A DNA stretch of 51,263 nt. Origin: CAYNQN01 sp964530525. GTDB taxonomy: Bacteria > Actinomycetota > Acidimicrobiia > Acidimicrobiales > Acidimicrobilacustridaceae. Numbering within the stretch: the first letter of the stretch is position 1; each line of letters starts with the position of its first letter. The position numbers were made by a program, and so were the translations under genes. Of this stretch, positions 1 through 7,901 are shown in pieces. The stretch spans positions 1 to 51,263 of the forward strand of contig CAZHBH010000007.1 of the NCBI GenBank assembly GCA_964530525.1, given 5' to 3'. The notes beneath the pieces were generated by a model that had not been told where the DNA came from, made no database searches, and saw only the letters and a list, made by a program, of their open reading frames with translations.

Positions 1-1239
1 AGCGAGCAGCCGAAGGCTGTCGCGAACGCCAGTCCCGAGAGGAGGGCCCGGGGCGACTTCCCCGACCATCCCTGGCGTTCCCACCTGCAGCGCAGCGCCC
101 TCACGCTCAAGGGGCTCTCGTTCGCTCCCACGGGCGCTCTCGTCGCCGCCGCCACCACGTCGCTGCCCGAGACACCCGGCGGCGAGCGCAACTGGGACTA
201 CCGCTTCAGCTGGATCCGCGACTCCACGTTCGCGCTCTGGGCGCTCTACACCCTGGGCTTCGACTGGGAGGCCAACGACTTCTTCTGGTTCATCGCCGAC
301 GTCGCCGAGCGCGACGACCAGCTCCAGGTGATGTACGGCGTGGACGGCGAGCGCGACCTGGAAGAGCACATCTTGGACCACCTCCAGGGATACGACGGCG
401 CCAAGCCGGTGCGGATAGGAAACGCGGCGTACGACCACAAGCAGCACGACCTGTGGGGCGCCGTGCTCGACTCGGTGTACCTGCACACGCGCTCGAGCGA
501 CCGCCTCGACGACCGGATCTGGCCCATCCTCAAGCGCCAGGTGGAGGCCGCCCTCACCCACTGGCGGGAGCCCGACCGGGGCATGTGGGAGGTGCGGGGC
601 GAACCCCAGCACTTCACGTCGTCGAAGGTGATGTGCTGGGTGGCCGCCGACCGGGGCGCCCGCCTGGCCCGCATCCGCGAGGAGCACGACACCGCCGAGC
701 GGTGGCAGCACGCCGCCGACGAGATACATGCCGACATCTGCGAGCACGGCCTGGACGACAGGGGGGTGTTCACCCAGCACTACGGCACCACGGCGCTAGA
801 CGCGTCGGTGCTGCTGATGGTCCTGTTCGGCTTCCTGCCTGGCACCGATCCGCGCATGAGGGCCACGGTGCTGGCCATCGCCGACGAGCTCACCGAGGAG
901 GGCCTGGTGCTGCGGTACCGGGTGAAGGAGACCGACGACGGCCTCTCCGGCGAAGAGGGCACGTTCACCATCTGCTCGTTCTGGCTGGTGTCGGCGCTGG
1001 TGGAGATCGGCGAGTACGTGCGGGCACGTGAGCTGTGCGAGCGCCTGCTCTCGCTGGCCAGCCCCCTCGACCTCTACGCCGAGGAGATCGATCCTCGCAC
1101 CGGGCGCCACCTGGGCAACTTCCCCCAGGCCTTCACCCACCTGGCTCTCATCAACGCCGTCATCCACGTGATTCGCGGCGAAGAGGCGATGCCGCACAAC
1201 CGCTTCCTGCCCGCTCCCACCCAGTCGCACGGAGCGTGA
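1..1239 (+). CDS. Glycoside hydrolase family 15 (trehalase/glucoamylase-like), 5' end missing
   Basis: The reading frame is open from base 1, so the gene starts upstream; 412 codons of the C-terminal part are present. The visible part is the (alpha/alpha)6-barrel of GH15: GGERNWDYRFSWIRD near window residue 60, GMWEVRG with the presumed general acid (codon at 589), HFTSSKVMCWVAADR, and the terminal DLYAEEIDPRTGRHLGNFPQ segment, whose tandem Glu codons at 1081 and 1084 include the expected general base. The family inverts alpha-glucosidic bonds. The actinobacterial branch with this WEVRG/HFT pattern includes mycobacterial trehalases, so trehalose is the likeliest substrate, but oligosaccharide glucoamylase is possible. 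No signal peptide can be judged because the N-terminus is missing. A 93-base AT-rich gap separates it from the next gene, so it is probably not in that operon. Confidence 0.9.
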   Translation, partial: SEQPKAVANASPERRARGDFPDHPWRSHLQRSALTLKGLSFAPTGALVAAATTSLPETPGGERNWDYRFSWIRDSTFALWALYTLGFDWEANDFFWFIADVAERDDQLQVMYGVDGERDLEEHILDHLQGYDGAKPVRIGNAAYDHKQHDLWGAVLDSVYLHTRSSDRLDDRIWPILKRQVEAALTHWREPDRGMWEVRGEPQHFTSSKVMCWVAADRGARLARIREEHDTAERWQHAADEIHADICEHGLDDRGVFTQHYGTTALDASVLLMVLFGFLPGTDPRMRATVLAIADELTEEGLVLRYRVKETDDGLSGEEGTFTICSFWLVSALVEIGEYVRARELCERLLSLASPLDLYAEEIDPRTGRHLGNFPQAFTHLALINAVIHVIRGEEAMPHNRFLPAPTQSHGA

Positions 1240-1245
1240 CCCCCG

Positions 1246-1289
1246 TAGCTATATTCTTGATCTCAGTACCGTACTTTAGATAGCTATCC
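1246..1289 (+). promoter_or_regulatory. AT-rich promoter/operator island before the amidase
   Basis: This short low-GC stretch stands out against the high-GC surroundings. It contains TTGATC (1257-1262) as a possible -35 and AGTACCGTACTT at 1265-1276, in which AGTA and TACT form an inverted repeat around CCG. The 12-mer matches AGTACCATACTT at 2761-2772, before the HpaB-type gene, at 11 of 12 positions. TAGCTA and GCTATC also occur on either side in both islands. It is probably the promoter of the amidase gene with a regulator site inside it. The MarR protein at 12033-12638 is the nearest candidate regulator. Confidence 0.55.
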
Positions 1290-1332
1290 GACGGCGGGGA
1301 GGATCGGGCCCGGCGTCGGGACGGGAGCTGGG

Positions 1333-2742
1333 ATGTCGGAGCTGTGGCAGCTGGAGGCCTCGGAGCTGGTCCGGATGGTCAGGGCCCGCGAGGTGGCGGT
1401 GAGCGACGTGGTGTCGTCGGTGCTCGGCCGCCTCGAGCAGGTGGACCCGGTGGTGAACGCCGTGCCGGAGGTGTACGCCGAAGCCGCGCTGGAGCGAGCC
1501 GAGCAGATCGACGCAGCGATCTCGTCGGGAGGCCCAGCCGACGGCGAGCTGCTCGGTGTGCCCGTGACCGTGAAGCCCAACGTGGACATGCAGGGCGCGG
1601 TCACCCACGCCGGGTGCACCGCCCTCACCCACGTGGCGAAGACCGACTCGATGGCGGTGGCGGGGCTGAAGCAGGCGGGGGCGGTGATCATCGGTCGCAC
1701 GAACATGCCCGAGATGAGCATGCGCTGGACGAGCGACGGCCCGCTGCACGGCGCCACGCTCAACCCGTGGAACCCAGCGGTCGTGCCCGGCGGCTCGACG
1801 GGGGGAGGTGCGGCGGCGGTCGCCACCGGGATCGGCCCCATCGCGCACGGCAACGACCTGGGCGGGTCGTTGCGCCAGCCCGCCGCCTGCTGCGGCGTGG
1901 TGGCCTTGAGGCCCACCACGGGAAGGCTCCCCTACAGGGTCGGCGACTCGTACCCCTCGCTCGACTCCCAGCTCATGGGCGTCGACGGTCCCATCGCCCG
2001 CACCGTGGGCGATGCCTGGCTGGGGCTCCGGGCGATGGTGGCGGCGACGGTCGCCGAGCCGCTGAACGCACCCGTGCCGCTGCGCACCCCGGACCCGGAG
2101 GCTTCGCTGAGGGTGGCGGTCGTGGTCGATCCCGACGGCGAGGGCGTGGACGCCGAGGTGGCGTCGGCCGTCACCGCCGCGGCCGGAGCGCTGGCCGATG
2201 CCGGACATCGGATCGTGGAGGTGGCGGTGCCGCCCGTGGGCCCGCTGGCGTCGATCCGCAACGACATCGTGTGGGCGAAGGTGCGGTTCGCCTTCGACGA
2301 CATCCGCGACCGGTGCAGCGACGAGATCAACGGCGTGTGGGACAACATGGCCAGGGCCACGCACGAGGTGGACCTGGCGGGCTACCTCTCGCTGCTCACG
2401 GCGCGCGCCGAGCACATGCACGAGTGGGACCTCATGTTCGAGGACGTCGACGTGGTCCTGGGCCCGGTCTCCACCGAGCCCCCCTTCGAGGTGGGCGCCG
2501 ACGCAGCGGGCTACGAGCGGTTCGCCGAGATGCTCCAGGCCCTTCGCTTCACGCTGGGCACGGTGCTCACCGGCCTGCCCGTGGCGGCGGTGCCCGGGGG
2601 ACGGAGCTCGGCGGGCTCACCCCTCGGGGTGCAGCTGGTGGCGGCCAGGTGGCGGGAGGACGTTGCGGCTGCGGCAGCCATGGCGGTGGAGCGGGAGCTC
2701 GCCCTGCCGACGCCGATCGATCCGGTGCCACCCACAACTTGA
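1333..2742 (+). CDS. Amidase-signature family amidohydrolase
   Basis: This 469-residue cytoplasmic protein has the amidase signature family layout at normal length. The Ser-cisSer-Lys triad is readable as K81 (GVPVTVKPN), S155 (GGSTGGG, with Thr where the second Ser of GGSSGG is usual) and S179 (GNDLGGSLRQPA). Such enzymes hydrolyse a carboxamide to the acid and ammonia; the substrate cannot be read from the sequence. It opens the catabolic island and is followed by a second AT-rich promoter island, so it may be transcribed separately from the downstream genes while sharing their regulator. Its position beside aromatic oxygenases, and the later nitrilase-type gene, suggest that an aromatic or heterocyclic amide is deamidated. 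GatA is unlikely because no GatB or GatC is nearby. Confidence 0.88.
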   Translation: MSELWQLEASELVRMVRAREVAVSDVVSSVLGRLEQVDPVVNAVPEVYAEAALERAEQIDAAISSGGPADGELLGVPVTVKPNVDMQGAVTHAGCTALTHVAKTDSMAVAGLKQAGAVIIGRTNMPEMSMRWTSDGPLHGATLNPWNPAVVPGGSTGGGAAAVATGIGPIAHGNDLGGSLRQPAACCGVVALRPTTGRLPYRVGDSYPSLDSQLMGVDGPIARTVGDAWLGLRAMVAATVAEPLNAPVPLRTPDPEASLRVAVVVDPDGEGVDAEVASAVTAAAGALADAGHRIVEVAVPPVGPLASIRNDIVWAKVRFAFDDIRDRCSDEINGVWDNMARATHEVDLAGYLSLLTARAEHMHEWDLMFEDVDVVLGPVSTEPPFEVGADAAGYERFAEMLQALRFTLGTVLTGLPVAAVPGGRSSAGSPLGVQLVAARWREDVAAAAAMAVERELALPTPIDPVPPTT

Positions 2743-2745
2743 CTC

Positions 2746-2794
2746 TAGCTAAGTAACTTAAGTACCATACTTATATGTCTAAGTCTTGGCTATC
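2746..2794 (+). promoter_or_regulatory. Candidate MarR operator TAAGTA-CCA-TACTTA in a low-GC promoter island
   Basis: Immediately after the amidase stop, the sequence becomes strongly AT-rich. It carries a perfect 6-3-6 inverted repeat, TAAGTA CCA TACTTA, at 2759-2773. A further TAAGTA half-site lies at 2750-2755 and a partial one (CTAAGT) near 2779. TTGACT at 2739-2744 could serve as a -35 box. The inverted repeat is the size expected for a winged-helix MarR dimer. A degenerate relative (AGTATCTAACTT, 13244-13255) lies inside the promoter of the divergent flavin reductase. Confidence 0.55.
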
Positions 2795-2878
2795 TACGCC
2801 TGTGGAAACGGCACTCCGGGCGGCGAGCCGCACCACCGGATCCTCGCGGAGGAGTGCCACGGCCGGGGAGGTGGAGCT

Positions 2879-4354
2879 ATGACCCGCAAGGGCTCGCAGT
2901 ACGTGGAGGGGCTTCGCGACGGTCGATGCGTGTACCTGGACGGGGAGCGCGTCGATGACGTGACCACCCACCCGGGCTTCCGTGGCGTCATCCGGTCGGT
3001 CGCGAAGCTCTACGACCTCACGCACGATCCCGACTCGCGCGAGCTGACCACCTACGAGGCGCCCTCGGGGGTGACGGCCAACGTCTCGTACATGATCCCC
3101 AGGTCGAGCGAGGACCTCACCCGTCGGCGCATCGGCCTGAAGCGCTCGGCAGAGGCATCGTTCGGTCTGCTGGGCCGGAGCCCCGACCACGTGGCCGGGT
3201 TCCTCGCAGGTTTCGCCGGCAACGCCGAGCTGTTCGCCAGCGCGGGCAAGGAGTACGGCGAGAACGTCGTGCGCTTCTACGAGTTGGCCCGCGACCAGGA
3301 CCAGTACGTCACCTACGTGATAGCCCCGCCGCAGATCGATCGCTCGAAGCCCGCGCACCAGCAGGCCGACCCCCACCTCTACGCAGGGGTGAAGGAGGAG
3401 CGCGACGGCGGCATCGTCATAGCGGGCGCCCAGATGCTGGGCACCGGCACCGCCGTGGCCGACTGGCTGCTGCTGAGCAACATCGTGCCCCTCGGGCCCG
3501 GAGACGAGCGCTACGCCATCAGCGTCGCCCTCCCGCTGGGCTCGCCCGGCCTGCGCATCCACTCGCGCCGCTCCTACGCGGCGGCTGCCACGAGCGAGTT
3601 CGACTACCCGCTGTCGACCCGCTTCGACGAGTCGGACTCGTTGGTGGTCTTCGACGACGTGTTCGTGCCGTGGGAGAACGTGTTCGTCTACCAGAACCTC
3701 GAGATCGCACGCGAGCAGTGGTGGAGCACGGCCGCGCACGTGCTGGGGAACAACCAGGCGCAGATCCGCCTCTGGACGAAGCTCGAGCTCCTCGTGGGCC
3801 TCGCCCGCGCCGTAGCCGACATGAACGGCACGCTCGGCATACCCCCGGTGCAGAGCACCCTGGGAGAGCTGGCCGCGCACGTCGCCGCCGTCCGGGGCCT
3901 GGTGCTCGCCCAGGAGCAGGACTGCGAGGTCGACGAGCACGGAGTCGCCTGGCCGGGTCCGGCAGAGGTGCACGCCTGCTCGACGTTGCAGATCGAGATG
4001 TACCCCCGCATCGTGGGGATGGTGAGAGAGCTCTGCGGTGGTGGCCTGATCCAGCTGCCCTCCGGGCGCGACGACTTCGCCAACCCCGAGGTCGCTGCCG
4101 ACCTGGAGCGGTTCGTGCAATCGCCCGGCACACCTGCACGCGAGCGGGTAAAGCTGATGAAGATGGTGTGGGACCTCGTCGGCTCGGAGTTCGCGAGCCG
4201 CCACCAGCAGTACGAGCTGTTCTACGCCGGCGCGCCGCACCTCGTGAAGACCAGGATGTTCCGCAACTTCGACTTCGACCCGGCGAACAAGCTGGTGGAG
4301 TCGGCGTTGGGGGCCTACGACCTGGAGGGCTACAGAGATGACGTCCCGGCCTGA
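2879..4354 (+). CDS. HpaB-family FADH2-dependent aromatic monooxygenase (large component)
   Basis: This 491-residue protein matches 4-hydroxyphenylacetate 3-hydroxylase (HpaB) oxygenases in length and domain order: an N-terminal domain to about residue 270, then the C-terminal acyl-CoA-dehydrogenase-like helical domain. Recognisable stretches include MIPRSSEDLTRRRIGLKRSAE and the C-terminal GRDDFANPEVAADLERF. Such enzymes ortho-hydroxylate phenols, or oxidise heterocycles, using FADH2 supplied by a separate reductase; that partner is encoded at 12688-13203 on the other strand. The ATG at 2879 is chosen because GGGGAGGTGGAG lies just upstream; an in-frame ATG at 2786 has no such site. The 3' end overlaps the aldehyde dehydrogenase by 17 bases. 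The actual substrate is unknown. Confidence 0.88.
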   Translation: MTRKGSQYVEGLRDGRCVYLDGERVDDVTTHPGFRGVIRSVAKLYDLTHDPDSRELTTYEAPSGVTANVSYMIPRSSEDLTRRRIGLKRSAEASFGLLGRSPDHVAGFLAGFAGNAELFASAGKEYGENVVRFYELARDQDQYVTYVIAPPQIDRSKPAHQQADPHLYAGVKEERDGGIVIAGAQMLGTGTAVADWLLLSNIVPLGPGDERYAISVALPLGSPGLRIHSRRSYAAAATSEFDYPLSTRFDESDSLVVFDDVFVPWENVFVYQNLEIAREQWWSTAAHVLGNNQAQIRLWTKLELLVGLARAVADMNGTLGIPPVQSTLGELAAHVAAVRGLVLAQEQDCEVDEHGVAWPGPAEVHACSTLQIEMYPRIVGMVRELCGGGLIQLPSGRDDFANPEVAADLERFVQSPGTPARERVKLMKMVWDLVGSEFASRHQQYELFYAGAPHLVKTRMFRNFDFDPANKLVESALGAYDLEGYRDDVPA

Positions 4355-5828
4355 GCTGGCCCGTGCTGCCGACCGCGAGTGGCGGTTGGTGGTGGGGGGC
4401 CGGTTGGTCCCCGCTCGCTCCGGTGCGACCTACGAGAACCTGAGCCCGTACACGGAGGAGGTCCTCTGCCAGGTGCCCGACGCGGGCGCCGACGACGTGG
4501 ACGAAGCGGTCTCGGCGGGCCTTGAGGCGGTGCAGAGCTGGCGCGCCGTCAGCGTGCGCGATCGCGCCAGGGTGGTTCGCGAGCTGGCCGTGGCGCTGCG
4601 TGAGAACCGCGAGGAGCTGGCGGCCCTCGACGCCCTCGACGTGGGGAACGCCTACTCCCTGATGCTGGCCGACGCCGACTTCGGCGCAGACGGCCTGGAG
4701 ATGATGGCCGACCTGGCCTTCCAGCTGCAGGGCCGCGTGCTGCCGGCCACCTCCACCCACCTGCACTACACGGTCTTCGAGCCCTTCGGCGTGGTGGCTC
4801 GGATCGTGGCCTTCAACCACCCGATCATGTTCGCGGCCCAGAAGGTGGCCGCCCCGCTGGTGGCGGGGAACGCCGTGGTGCTCAAGCCATCCGACATCAG
4901 CCCGCTGTCGGCCCTGCGGATGGGCGAGATCTTCTCGGAGATCCTCCCCGAGGGTCTCCTGAGCGTGATCGTCGGCTCGGGTCCCGAGGCGCCCCGGGCC
5001 CTGGTGCGCCACCCGCACGTGAAGCGCATCGGCTTCATAGGCAGCGAGGGGACCGGCAGGGCCATCCAGCGCGACGCCGCCGAGGTGGCCGTGAAGGACG
5101 TGAGCCTCGAGCTGGGCGGGAAGAACGCCATAGTGGTGTGCCCCGACGTCGACGTGGCCGAAGCCGCCGCCGGCGTGGTCAAGGGGATGAACTTCCTGGG
5201 CTGGCAGAGCCAGTCGTGCAGCTCCACGTCGCGGTTGCTGGTGCACTCGTCGATAGCCGACGAGATCGTGGAGGCGACGGTGGCCAGGGCGAGAGAGGTG
5301 CGCATCGGCGATCCCCTCGATCCCGAGACCCAGATGGGAACGCTCGCCAGCCGGGCGCAGTACGACAAGACGACGAGGTACATAGAGCAGGCGCAGGCCC
5401 AAGGTGCCGAGCTCGTCTGCGGCGGGGGACGGCCCGACGGGCTGGACGGGGAGCGAGGGTTCTTCGTGGCTCCCACCATCTTCGACGGGGTCACGCCCGA
5501 CATGGCGATCTCGCACGAGGAGGTCTTCGGGCCGGTGCTGTCGGTGATGCGCTGGACCGACGAGGACGAGGCGGTGCGGTTGGCCAACTCGGTGGCCTAC
5601 GGCCTGACCGGGGCCGTGTGGACCCGAGACGTGGGGCGGGCACACCGCCTGGCGCACGCCCTCGAGGCCGGCTTCGTGTGGATCAACGACGCTGCCGCCC
5701 ACTACGCCGGCATCCCCTTCGGGGGCTACAAGGCGTCGGGGATCGGCAAGGAGGAGAGCCTGGAGGAGCTGCTCAGCTACTCACAGTCGAAGTCGATCAA
5801 CCTTCGGCTCGAAGCCGAGCAGCGATAG
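4338..5828 (+). CDS. Aldehyde dehydrogenase, NAD(P)+-dependent
   Basis: This 496-residue protein has the full aldehyde dehydrogenase superfamily fold. Readable motifs are the cofactor loop GFIGSEGTG, the general base E258 in VSLELGGKN, the nucleophile C294 in GWQSQSCSST, and the C-terminal GGYKASGIGKEES. It oxidises an aldehyde to a carboxylate. Beside HpaB-type hydroxylation, it resembles the semialdehyde dehydrogenases that act after ring cleavage (HpaE-like) or the enzymes that oxidise aryl aldehydes, such as those released by the downstream thiamine-diphosphate enzyme. It overlaps the monooxygenase gene by 17 bases and is followed 14 bases later by the cupin gene, so tight co-expression is likely. 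Confidence 0.9.
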   Translation: MTSRPELARAADREWRLVVGGRLVPARSGATYENLSPYTEEVLCQVPDAGADDVDEAVSAGLEAVQSWRAVSVRDRARVVRELAVALRENREELAALDALDVGNAYSLMLADADFGADGLEMMADLAFQLQGRVLPATSTHLHYTVFEPFGVVARIVAFNHPIMFAAQKVAAPLVAGNAVVLKPSDISPLSALRMGEIFSEILPEGLLSVIVGSGPEAPRALVRHPHVKRIGFIGSEGTGRAIQRDAAEVAVKDVSLELGGKNAIVVCPDVDVAEAAAGVVKGMNFLGWQSQSCSSTSRLLVHSSIADEIVEATVARAREVRIGDPLDPETQMGTLASRAQYDKTTRYIEQAQAQGAELVCGGGRPDGLDGERGFFVAPTIFDGVTPDMAISHEEVFGPVLSVMRWTDEDEAVRLANSVAYGLTGAVWTRDVGRAHRLAHALEAGFVWINDAAAHYAGIPFGGYKASGIGKEESLEELLSYSQSKSINLRLEAEQR

Positions 5829-5842
5829 GAGCTGATGGAGAG

Positions 5843-6232
5843 ATGCCCAAGCCCGAGCTGGAGTTCTTCCCGGCATCCGACGTCCCGTGGACGCCGGTGG
5901 AGCCGGCGACGCCGGGGCTGACCGAGAGGGTGCTGGCGAGGCTCGACGACTCGGGCGTGGCCACCCGGATGCTGCGGTTCGAGCCTGGCACCGACACCAG
6001 CGCCAACGGCGTGCTCACGCACGACTTCTGGGAAGAGGTCTACATACTCTCCGGCGAGATCCACGACCTGACCCTCGACGAGCGGTTCACCACGGGGATG
6101 TACGCCTGCCGGCCGCCGGGGATGCCCCACGGCCCGTGGGTGTCGGAACCGGGATGCGTCACCTTCGAGGTCCGCTACCTGGTGGGAGGCGAGGGCGAAG
6201 CAGGCCAAGTGGGAGGCGAAGCCGACGGATGA
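5843..6232 (+). CDS. Small single-domain cupin
   Basis: This 129-residue protein has one cupin beta-barrel. A His/Glu metal motif is visible as T59-H60-D61-F62-W63-E64-E65 followed by ILSGEIHD, and the second motif as PPGMPH96GPW. The ATG at 5843 leaves a protein starting MPKPELEFF; the much longer open frame upstream only shadows the dehydrogenase gene. The sequence resembles ChrR-type cupins, whose roles vary from metal sensing to dioxygenation. In this operon it could be a ring-cleaving dioxygenase, an isomerase or a sensor; no other ring-cleavage enzyme is seen. The stop overlaps the next start as ATGA (6229-6232), so translation is coupled to the thiamine-diphosphate enzyme. Confidence 0.8.
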   Translation: MPKPELEFFPASDVPWTPVEPATPGLTERVLARLDDSGVATRMLRFEPGTDTSANGVLTHDFWEEVYILSGEIHDLTLDERFTTGMYACRPPGMPHGPWVSEPGCVTFEVRYLVGGEGEAGQVGGEADG

Positions 6233-7899
6233 AGGTGTACGAAGCGGTCCTCGACGTCCTCCAGTCGGCCGGGATCCGGCAGTACGCAGGGATGGTCGGT
6301 TCCACGACCGCTCCCTACGTGGCGACCATCGGCCAGCGCGAAGGCCTGCACTACACGGCCATCCGCCACGAGCAGGTGGGCGCGGCCATCGTCGACGCCA
6401 TCAGTCGGATGGGCCGGGCTCCGGCTTGCCTCATCGTGCACGGCGCCACGGGGACCTTGGCGGCGAGCCTGGGGATCGCGGCGGCTGCGCGTGACGGGAC
6501 GCCCATGGTGGTGCTCACCTGCACGCAGGAGCGGATCGCGATGGAGCGTGGCTATTGGCAGACGCTCGACGTGCTCGCCCCGCTGAGCGGGTTCGTGAAG
6601 TTCCAGGCGCGCGTCGAGCGCCCCGAGAGGGCAGCCGAGGTCGTGCGCCAGGCCGTGATGGCCGCGGTGTCGGGCCGGCCCGGTGTGGCCCAGGTCGACC
6701 TGCCCATCGACGTGTCGATCGCAGAGCTGGACTCGGTCGTGACCGAGTGGAGGTTCCTGGGCGCGGCGACCGTGCCCTCGTCGCGCCCGTGGCCGGAGCC
6801 CTCGCAGGTGGTCTGGGCCGCCGACCTCCTCGAGGCGGCGCAGCGGCCGGTGATCCTGGTGGGCGGAGGAGCGTGGTACTCGTCGGCCGGCGACTCGATC
6901 CTCGCTCTGGCCGAGAAGGTGCACGCACCTGTGGTGAGCACCCCGACTTCGAGGGGGGTCGTGCCCGAGAGCCACCCCTTGAGCCTCGGGCCCTCGGGGA
7001 TCATCGGCTACGAGGGAGCGGGTGAGGCCGTCGTGGAGGCCGACCTGATCGTGGCCATAGGCAGCCGGCTGTCCGACCTCCAGCTGGCCAGGGGAGCCCT
7101 GCTGCCGCGCGGGGCCCCGATCGTCCAGGTCGACATCGACCCCAGCGTGGTCGGTCGTGACCACATCGTGACCGTCGGGGCGGTGTCGGACGCGAAGATC
7201 TTCGCCGAGCAGCTCGCCATCGAGATCGAGAGCGACGGAGCGCAGGTCCCCGGCGAGCGCCGCCGGTGGACCGACGAGGTCTCGGCCAGCGCCCGGAGCT
7301 GGGTGGGCGGATGGATCGACACCGCGCCCGACAACGGGCTGGTGCAGCCCCAGGAGGTGGTCGCCGCGCTGATCGACCAGCTGCCACCGGACGCGATCCT
7401 CACGCACGGCGCCGGCGACCACGCCTTCTACGGCTTCATGGTGCCCGTCGACCCGCCGGGCACCCACCTGATGTCCACCACCCTCGGAGCCATGGGGTGC
7501 TCGCTCGGGCTAGCGATGGGGGCGAAGATCCAAAGGCCGCACCAAACCGTCGTCGCCTGCGCGGGCGACGGTGAGCTGATGCTCCAGATCGGCGACCTGG
7601 AGACCCTCGCCCGCGAGCAGCTAGGGGTGGTCGTGGTGGTGTTCAACAACTTCCGCCTGGGCTCGCAGCGCAAGAGGGTGGAGGTGTACGGACCCCCGTT
7701 GGGCGTGGACCACACGAACCCCGACTTCGCCGAGCTGGCAGAGCTGTTCGGATGCCGTGGGTTCCGGGTGGACAAGCCCGGCACCTTCGCGGCCGCGCTC
7801 GAACAGGCCCTGGCGTGCGGGGGGCCTGCGCTCATCGACGTGATCGTCGACCCCGAGGCCCGGCCTCCCCGGATAGAGGTCAGCCGGAGGGCTCACTAG
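6229..7899 (+). CDS. Thiamine-diphosphate-dependent enzyme (acetolactate synthase / benzoylformate decarboxylase type)
   Basis: This 556-residue protein has the three-domain order Pyr, central, PP of the acetolactate synthase superfamily. E48 (IRHEQVGAA) is the conserved glutamate that activates thiamine. The cofactor/Mg motif is G446-D447-G448 followed about 25 residues later by N473-N474. The start at 6229 overlaps the cupin stop as ATGA; the longer open frame upstream is a shadow. Members decarboxylate 2-oxo acids (benzoylformate, phenylpyruvate) or carboligate pyruvate. With an aldehyde dehydrogenase in the same operon, a decarboxylase releasing an aldehyde that is then oxidised is the simplest reading. 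Housekeeping acetolactate synthase is less likely because no small subunit or ilvC follows. Confidence 0.85.
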   Translation: MKVYEAVLDVLQSAGIRQYAGMVGSTTAPYVATIGQREGLHYTAIRHEQVGAAIVDAISRMGRAPACLIVHGATGTLAASLGIAAAARDGTPMVVLTCTQERIAMERGYWQTLDVLAPLSGFVKFQARVERPERAAEVVRQAVMAAVSGRPGVAQVDLPIDVSIAELDSVVTEWRFLGAATVPSSRPWPEPSQVVWAADLLEAAQRPVILVGGGAWYSSAGDSILALAEKVHAPVVSTPTSRGVVPESHPLSLGPSGIIGYEGAGEAVVEADLIVAIGSRLSDLQLARGALLPRGAPIVQVDIDPSVVGRDHIVTVGAVSDAKIFAEQLAIEIESDGAQVPGERRRWTDEVSASARSWVGGWIDTAPDNGLVQPQEVVAALIDQLPPDAILTHGAGDHAFYGFMVPVDPPGTHLMSTTLGAMGCSLGLAMGAKIQRPHQTVVACAGDGELMLQIGDLETLAREQLGVVVVVFNNFRLGSQRKRVEVYGPPLGVDHTNPDFAELAELFGCRGFRVDKPGTFAAALEQALACGGPALIDVIVDPEARPPRIEVSRRAH

Positions 7900-7901
7900 C
7901 C

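Noticed and set aside
2786..2878. Extended N-terminus of the HpaB-type gene from ATG 2786
   Set aside because: There is no ribosome site, the translated stretch is unlike the family, and it begins inside the regulatory island. ATG 2879 has a good site.
3519..5702. 727-codon open frame on the - strand across the monooxygenase and aldehyde dehydrogenase genes
   Set aside because: It is antisense to two genes with intact catalytic motifs, its translation shows no family features, and it is rich in Arg/Gly/His as expected for a shadow.
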